Positions 59,245-64,000 of a DNA stretch of 64,000 nt are shown here, in pieces. The DNA lies in NCBI GenBank assembly GCA_035318925.1, contig DATHDS010000008.1, positions 1-64,000 on the forward strand. The letters run 5' to 3'. The first letter of the stretch is position 1. Every line of letters begins with the position of its first letter. The stretch comes from VAXT01 sp035318925. Its GTDB lineage: Bacteria; Actinomycetota; Thermoleophilia; Gaiellales; Gaiellaceae. The notes under the pieces were generated by a model, which saw only the letters and a program-made list of their open reading frames with translations, ran no database searches and was not told the DNA's origin. Both the position numbers and the translations under genes were made by a program.

Positions 59245-60603
59245 ATGCCGGTCTCCACTCCGCGTGACTCGACGATCGCAGTCGTCGGCGATGGCTTCGG
59301 CTCGCTGATCGTCTACGCGACCGCGGTCTACCTCGGCTTCCGCCCGCAGGAGATCACGATCTATGGGCCGAGCGACAACCCGGTCAAGACGTACCAGCAG
59401 TTCGCCTTCAACCTCGGTCAGACGGTGCTGCGGTCGGAATCCGAGTCACACTTCCTCCCGGCCGACTGGCCCACGTTCGCGGAGCTCGAGGCCTGGTCGC
59501 GCCGAAGCCTCAGCCCGCTGATCCGTTCCGCCCGGCGGCAGTACAACCCCGGCGTACCGGACATCCTGGGCATGGCGAACGTCGTCGCGCGGCGGCTCGG
59601 CTGGAACGACAACCGCTACGACACGAAGGTCGGCTGGCTCCAGCGCGCCGATTCGGGAAACGGCGACTCGCCTCATTTCGTCCTCTTCGACGAGGAAGCG
59701 CAGTACATCGGCCGGGCGAAGCACGTCATGCTCGCCTGCGGCCACGGCCCGTTGTCTTACCCGCCCGTCCTCGCGAAGGCGCGGCAGGATCCCGCCCTGG
59801 CCGACCGCATCGTCCAGGCCTACGCGCCGAAGACGTACGACCCGAGCGGGCGTTACATCGTGATCGGCTCGGGGATCGCCTCGGTTAACGAGTGGGCGAA
59901 CGCGATCGACCTGGGCGCGAAGTGCATCTCCCTCGTTCGCAACCCGACGCCGGACGAGCAGGACCTGAACACGCCGCGCTGCTTCTTCGAGGCGCTGGGG
60001 ATCGACGCCTTCCAGTCACTGGACTTCGACCAGCGCATGGAGTTTCTCGGGCGCATCCTCAAGGGGACGGCGCCCCACCGCCGCGGCTGGGACGCGAAGA
60101 TCGCCGACGGCCGCAAGGAAGGCCGCTTCGAGCAGATCATCGGCGAGATCGACCAGATCGAGCCGGGGCCGCTCGGCCTGCGGGTGCACATCATGAGCAA
60201 GCACGGCGAGGACCCTGGCTGGCTCGACGTGACCGGCGTCGTCACCGGGACGGGGTTCAACAAGTCCGCGCTCTCCGTGCCGCTGCTACGGCGGCTGATC
60301 GAGTTCTACAAGGTGCCGATCGACGCCGGCCGGATGAAGCTCCAGTCCAACTGCGGGCTGCCCGGGCTCGACCGGCCCGACTCGCGCTGCGCGGCGATGG
60401 GCATCCATGCGAACGCGGTCATCACGCACGGCGACACGATCGCGGGCCTCAAGTACATCGGGCGCCGCTTCGTCGCCGATTGCTTCGAGGCGGAGAAGCC
60501 GACTCCGCGCCGTTTCCCGTCGCGGCTCGCGATGCAGCTCCGGCTCTCGAGCGAGACAGCGCGCGTGATTCGGCACGTCCGTAAAGCGGAGCAGCTCGCT
60601 TAG
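59245..60603 (+). CDS. FAD/NAD(P)-binding oxidoreductase-like protein
   Basis: 452 residues. The N-terminal dinucleotide-binding fold starts TIAVVGDGFGSLIVYATAVY, a Gly-x-Gly-x2-x variant of the Rossmann motif. A second one appears at YIVIGSGIASVNEWANAIDL. The last part has VVTGTGFNKSALSVPLLRRL and an ATG-like THGDTIAGLKYIGRRFVADC. The two-domain layout resembles flavin monooxygenase or pyridine nucleotide-disulfide oxidoreductases, but no specific reaction is claimed. The start at ATG 59245 fits the Rossmann strand. A 163-bp gap with no clear feature follows. Confidence 0.75.
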   Translation: MPVSTPRDSTIAVVGDGFGSLIVYATAVYLGFRPQEITIYGPSDNPVKTYQQFAFNLGQTVLRSESESHFLPADWPTFAELEAWSRRSLSPLIRSARRQYNPGVPDILGMANVVARRLGWNDNRYDTKVGWLQRADSGNGDSPHFVLFDEEAQYIGRAKHVMLACGHGPLSYPPVLAKARQDPALADRIVQAYAPKTYDPSGRYIVIGSGIASVNEWANAIDLGAKCISLVRNPTPDEQDLNTPRCFFEALGIDAFQSLDFDQRMEFLGRILKGTAPHRRGWDAKIADGRKEGRFEQIIGEIDQIEPGPLGLRVHIMSKHGEDPGWLDVTGVVTGTGFNKSALSVPLLRRLIEFYKVPIDAGRMKLQSNCGLPGLDRPDSRCAAMGIHANAVITHGDTIAGLKYIGRRFVADCFEAEKPTPRRFPSRLAMQLRLSSETARVIRHVRKAEQLA

Positions 60604-60766
60604 TGCCCTCTCCAGCAATCCAAGCCCGCTTCTGGCCCGCGATCACGTGGCGCCAGAGTCCACCCTCGCCCTTGCCAAGGCTGCAAGCCTTGGCCGCGGT
60701 CGAGTGCGGCCTCTGGCTTGGTGCTCGCGACCCAGAAGCTGGGCTCAATTACTGGAGCGGGCACTA

Positions 60767-61369
60767 ATGTGCCCGACCGTCCTCGGCCGCGTACAGACGC
60801 GGGTGGCGATCCTGATCGGCCCGGCGATCCTGGCCACGATCCTCTCGCTGGTCACGCAGAACGAGGGCTGGATCGTGACGATCGGGATCTACCTGCTCCT
60901 GGGGGTCGCGCTGGACACGGTCGTCTACCCCTACCTGATCAAGTGGCAGCCGCCCTGGCTGACGTTCGTGCTCGCGGTCGGCGAGTTCGTGCTGCTCTTC
61001 ATCCTCGTCAAGACGCTGAAGCCGGGCCACGCGCCGTACGGCGACCCGAACAACTTCCTGGGCTGGGCCGACTGGCGCCCGATCGGCCTCTACTGGGTGA
61101 GTTGGCTGATGGCAATCACGACGAAGATCGTGATCCTGCCGCTCTTCTCGCTGTCCTGGATCGAGAACGGCGGCGAGTTCCGCAAGGTCGGCTGGTCGGT
61201 CGCGCCCGACTACCAGCCGCTCCCCGTGCTCGCGGCGATCGACGAGCGCCCTTCCGAGGGAACGCTCACGCGCGAGTTCTCCGCCACTCACGCGGTGCCG
61301 GATCAGAAGATCGCGCGGCCGCTCACGAGCGTGCACCAGGCCGTTCCACCCACCGCGCCGTCGAGCTAG
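60767..61369 (+). CDS. membrane protein of unknown function
   Basis: 200 residues from ATG 60767 (GGAG upstream). Four hydrophobic segments: RVAILIGPAILATILSLVTQ, WIVTIGIYLLLGVALDTVVY, WLTFVLAVGEFVLLFILVK and LYWVSWLMAITTKIVILPLF. The C-terminal ~60 residues are cytoplasmic or outside and Pro/Thr-rich. A longer frame upstream runs through non-protein-like sequence and is rejected. It is followed 10 bp later by the cNMP-binding gene. Confidence 0.75.
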   Translation: MCPTVLGRVQTRVAILIGPAILATILSLVTQNEGWIVTIGIYLLLGVALDTVVYPYLIKWQPPWLTFVLAVGEFVLLFILVKTLKPGHAPYGDPNNFLGWADWRPIGLYWVSWLMAITTKIVILPLFSLSWIENGGEFRKVGWSVAPDYQPLPVLAAIDERPSEGTLTREFSATHAVPDQKIARPLTSVHQAVPPTAPSS

Positions 61370-61379
61370 CCACGCGCGT

Positions 61380-61814
61380 TTGAGCAGCGACCTGACCTCG
61401 GCAGACTCGCTCAGCGAGAGCCTCCGGCGGCTCGCCCTCTTCGCCGACCTGCCGCCCGACGCGCTCGCTGCTCTGGTGGACACAGTGCGAGACGAACGCG
61501 TCGAAGAGGGCGTCTGGGTTCTGAACGAGGGCGACGAGAACGCCGACCTCTTCCTGATCCTCGAAGGAGAGGTCGGCCTGGTGCGTGACGAGATGGAGCA
61601 GGCCGTCATGCACGCCGGCATGTTCTTCGGCGAGATCTCCGTGCTCCTGGACGAGCCCGCCACCGCCGGCGTGGTCGCGCGCACGCCCCTGCGCCTGGCG
61701 GTGATCGACCGTGCAGCGCTCATTCCCTTCCTGCTCGCCCACGCAACCGTGACGCTGCGGCTGCTGCAAGCCGAGGCGCGCCGAATCTCCGATCTGAGCC
61801 CGTGGCGCGCCTAG
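61380..61814 (+). CDS. cyclic nucleotide-binding domain protein
   Basis: 144 residues from TTG 61380. One cNMP-binding fold: LRRLALFADLPPDALAALVD, ERVEEGVWVLNEGDENADLF, LILEGEVGLVRDEM, and the phosphate-binding cassette MHAGMFFGEISVLLDEPATA. The Gly-Glu of FGEIS is kept; the following Arg position is replaced (DEPATA), so true cyclic nucleotide binding is not certain. There is no HTH. It overlaps the glycoside hydrolase gene by 13 bp, so the two are made together. Confidence 0.85.
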   Translation: MSSDLTSADSLSESLRRLALFADLPPDALAALVDTVRDERVEEGVWVLNEGDENADLFLILEGEVGLVRDEMEQAVMHAGMFFGEISVLLDEPATAGVVARTPLRLAVIDRAALIPFLLAHATVTLRLLQAEARRISDLSPWRA

Positions 61815-63646
61815 ACGAACGCTCGTTCAGCGGGGCGATCGACCTCTCGTTCTCGGCGGCGAGCCAGTACCTCCCGATCGCCGAGCACGGCGTCGTCGGG
61901 GACCTCCGCACGGTCGCGCTCGTCGGCACGGACGGCACGATCGACTGGTACTGCTGCCCGCGCTTCGATTCGCCGAGCGTGTTCGCGGCGATCCTCGACC
62001 GCAAGCGCGGCGGCCGCTATCGGATCTCGCCGACGGTCGGGGTCGGCACCGTCAAGCAGCTCTACTTCCCGGACACGAACGTCCTCATCACGCGCTTCCT
62101 CACCCCGGTCGGCGTCGGGGAGCTCCAGGACTTCATGCCCGTCGAGGAGCGGCAACGGCTGGTGCGCCGGGTGCTCTGCGTGCGGGGCGAGATGAGCTTC
62201 CGCGTCGAGGTCGACCCTCGCTTCGACTACGGGCGCGAGCCGCACGAGACGGTCGTGCACGAGCACGGCGTTGTCTTCAAGACGCCCTCATTGGCGCTCG
62301 CGCTCGCCTCGGGAATCGGCTTCCGCGTCGGCGATGAGGGCGTCCAGGGCGAGTTCTCGCTGCAGCCCGGTGAGAGCGAGTCCTTCGTTCTCGAGACGGT
62401 GGCGGAGAGCCACATACCTCACGCCTTCACCCCTGAGGAGACGATGAAGGACTTCGAGGACACCGTGTCGTACTGGCGGCGCTGGCTCTCGCAGTCGCGC
62501 TACCGCGGGCGCTGGCGGGAGACCGTGCACCGCTCCGCACTCGTGCTCAAGCTCCTCACCTACGAGCCGTCGGGGGCAATGGTGGCGGCGCCGACGACGA
62601 GCCTCCCGGAGCAGATCGGCGGTGGGCGCAACTGGGACTACCGCTACACGTGGATCCGGGATACCGCGTTCTCCCTCTACGCGCTGCTCCGGCTCGGGTT
62701 CAGCGACGAGGCGGCCGGCTTCATGGACTGGCTGACGGCCCGCTTTCGCGAGCGCGTCGGGCACGAGTCGGGCCCCCTCCAGATCATGTACGCGGTCGAC
62801 GGGACCGCCGAGATTCCCGAAGAGGTGCTCGACCACCTCGAGGGCTATCGGGGCTCGGCGCCGGTTCGGATCGGGAACGGCGCCGCGAACCAGCTCCAGC
62901 TGGACATCTACGGCGAGCTGATCGACTCGGTGTACCTCTTCAACAAGTACGGGACGCCGATCTCGCACGGAGCCTGGAGCGACCTCGCCCGGATCGTCGA
63001 CTGGGTCAGCGAGAACTGGGACCAGGCCGACGAAGGCATCTGGGAGACGCGTGGCGGGCGCCAGCACTTCACGTTCTCGCGCCTGATGTCCTGGGTCGCA
63101 GTCGAGCGCGCGATCCGGATGGCGCGGCAGCGCGGACTGCCCGCCGACATTCCGCGGTGGTCGGGCGTGCGCGACGACATCTACCACCAGGTCATGGACC
63201 GCGGCTGGAACGCCGACCGCGGCGCCTTTGTCCAGCACTACGGCTCCGAGGTGCTCGATGCGTCCGTGCTCTTGATGCCGCTGACGAAGTTCATCGCGCC
63301 GACCGATCCGCTCTGGCTCTCGACCCTGGATGCGATCTCGGACGAGCTCGTCTCGGACAGCCTCGTCTACCGCTACAACGTCGAGGCTTCGCCGGACGGG
63401 CTCATCGGTGACGAGGGCACGTTCTCGATCTGCTCCTTCTGGTACGTCGAGGCCATGGCCCGGGCCGGCTACGTGGACGAAGCGCGGCTCGCGTTCGAGA
63501 AGATGCTCACCTACGCGAACCATGTCGGCCTCTACTCCGAGGAGATCGGGGCAACCGGCGAGCAGCTCGGCAATTTCCCGCAGGCCTTCACGCACCTCGC
63601 GCTAATCAGCGCCGCGGCAAATCTCGACCGCCAGCTGGGCGCCTGA
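61802..63646 (+). CDS. GH15 family glucoamylase/trehalase
   Basis: 614 residues from GTG 61802. The N-terminal beta domain starts LPIAEHGVVGDLRTVALVGT, DGTIDWYCCPRFDSPSVFAA. The catalytic (alpha/alpha)6 barrel includes TTSLPEQIGGGRNWDYRYTW, IRDTAFSLYALLRLGFSDEA, IWETRGGRQHFTFSRLMSWV and GDEGTFSICSFWYVEAMARA. The general acid/base Glu residues lie in the last two segments. Related actinobacterial enzymes hydrolyse trehalose or maltooligosaccharides. No signal peptide is seen, so it is cytoplasmic and fits the next gene, gnd, in sugar metabolism. Confidence 0.95.
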   Translation: MARLDERSFSGAIDLSFSAASQYLPIAEHGVVGDLRTVALVGTDGTIDWYCCPRFDSPSVFAAILDRKRGGRYRISPTVGVGTVKQLYFPDTNVLITRFLTPVGVGELQDFMPVEERQRLVRRVLCVRGEMSFRVEVDPRFDYGREPHETVVHEHGVVFKTPSLALALASGIGFRVGDEGVQGEFSLQPGESESFVLETVAESHIPHAFTPEETMKDFEDTVSYWRRWLSQSRYRGRWRETVHRSALVLKLLTYEPSGAMVAAPTTSLPEQIGGGRNWDYRYTWIRDTAFSLYALLRLGFSDEAAGFMDWLTARFRERVGHESGPLQIMYAVDGTAEIPEEVLDHLEGYRGSAPVRIGNGAANQLQLDIYGELIDSVYLFNKYGTPISHGAWSDLARIVDWVSENWDQADEGIWETRGGRQHFTFSRLMSWVAVERAIRMARQRGLPADIPRWSGVRDDIYHQVMDRGWNADRGAFVQHYGSEVLDASVLLMPLTKFIAPTDPLWLSTLDAISDELVSDSLVYRYNVEASPDGLIGDEGTFSICSFWYVEAMARAGYVDEARLAFEKMLTYANHVGLYSEEIGATGEQLGNFPQAFTHLALISAAANLDRQLGA

Positions 63647-63730
63647 GCCAGCGGCCGCGCAGACACGCGAGGCCAACGGGACCTGGCCCGGGCCTGGCCC
63701 TGGACATGGCTCAGTAAGGCGGGAAGGCGG

Positions 63731-64000
63731 TCAGGCTGGGCCGTCGCTGGTCTTGATCGCGTGGCCGCCGAACTGCTCGCGTAGCGCGGCCGAGACCTTC
63801 GCGGCGAAGCTCTCGTCCTGACGCGACGAGAAGCGGGCGAACAGGGCGGCCGCGATCACCGGCGCCGGCACGGCCTCGTTGATCGCCTCCTCGATCGTCC
63901 AGCGCCCCTCGCCGGAGTCCTGGACGAAGCCAGCGATGTCGTCGAGCCCCGAGCCGTGCTGCTCGAGGGCCGAGTGCAGCAGCTCGAGCAGCCATGAGCG
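63731..64000 (-). CDS. gnd: 6-phosphogluconate dehydrogenase, C-terminal part (cut by window edge)
   Basis: The last 89 codons of a leftward gene. The text LDDIAGFVQDSGEGRWTIEE, AINEAVPAPVIAAALFARF, SSRQDESFAAKVSAALREQF and GGHAIKTSDGPA is the C-terminal end of the short decarboxylating 6-phosphogluconate dehydrogenase type. The enzyme oxidises 6-phosphogluconate to ribulose 5-phosphate and CO2 in the pentose phosphate pathway. It converges on the GH15 gene; the 84-bp gap contains GC-rich inverted runs (GGCCCGGGCC) that may terminate both. Confidence 0.93.
   Translation of the reverse strand, partial: RSWLLELLHSALEQHGSGLDDIAGFVQDSGEGRWTIEEAINEAVPAPVIAAALFARFSSRQDESFAAKVSAALREQFGGHAIKTSDGPA

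Overview
The window is one high-GC bacterial chromosome segment. Gene content and style suggest a deep-branching actinobacterium, most likely Thermoleophilia (Gaiellales/Solirubrobacterales-like). The clues are GTG/TTG starts, dense 1-4 bp gene overlaps, a sigma-70 factor with an acidic N-terminus, many NarL/LuxR regulators, Ser/Thr kinases with FHA partners, and a GH15 gene next to a 6-phosphogluconate dehydrogenase gene. The lineage is an inference from content, not from a phylogeny.

Layout. 1-6.4 kb is the translation/transcription core, read leftward: tRNA-Met, rpmG, secE, nusG, rplK, rplA, an L10-type leader, rplJ, rplL, then a small secreted protein and the 5' part of rpoB. rplJ has an unusual ~166-residue Glu/Ala/Pro tail. 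6.6-13 kb holds azlCD with a DNA glycosylase, a hydantoinase/oxoprolinase pair and an MFS transporter. 13-18.6 kb is an ABC exporter operon with one ATPase and three successive pairs of ABC-2 permeases, apparently from tandem duplication. 18.9-21.9 kb is a LiaF/LiaS/LiaR-like envelope-stress module with a repeated palindromic motif upstream of the kinase and upstream of a small membrane-protein gene. 21.9-26.9 kb holds a secreted HYR-like protein, an FKBP, a YjbR-type protein, a DUF1326/DUF2182 pair and two type IV pilus/type II secretion genes.

26.9-34.1 kb looks more AT-rich than its surroundings. It contains a MalT-like LuxR regulator split by a 2,681-bp IS-like element. The element has 17-bp terminal inverted repeats and a CTAG target duplication. 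Its cargo is a DDE transposase, a DUF2283 protein, a DUF4065 (Panacea) protein and a small RelE/ParE-like protein, so it appears to be an IS carrying a toxin-antitoxin cassette. Removing the element and one CTAG copy restores an 843-codon reading frame. An HD-GYP protein and a short LuxR protein follow.

34.2-40.1 kb is a dipeptide/oligopeptide ABC operon (dppA-C-B-D-F, leftward) with a strong hairpin after dppA. 40.2-47.5 kb carries a hydrolase-adenylyl cyclase fusion, a sigma-70 factor, topoisomerase III, an acyltransferase, a 5'-3' exonuclease and a histone-deacetylase-like enzyme. 47.7-51 kb is a divergent NarL-type two-component pair and rsgA. 51-56.1 kb is a signalling cluster with two Ser/Thr kinases and two tail-anchored FHA proteins. 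56.2-64 kb has a CPA2 antiporter with C-terminal USP-like regions, a winged-helix regulator, a flavoprotein-like enzyme, a membrane protein, a cyclic-nucleotide-binding protein overlapping a GH15 glucoamylase/trehalase, and the 3' end of gnd.

All database-type statements are recognition from sequence motifs only. No searches were run.
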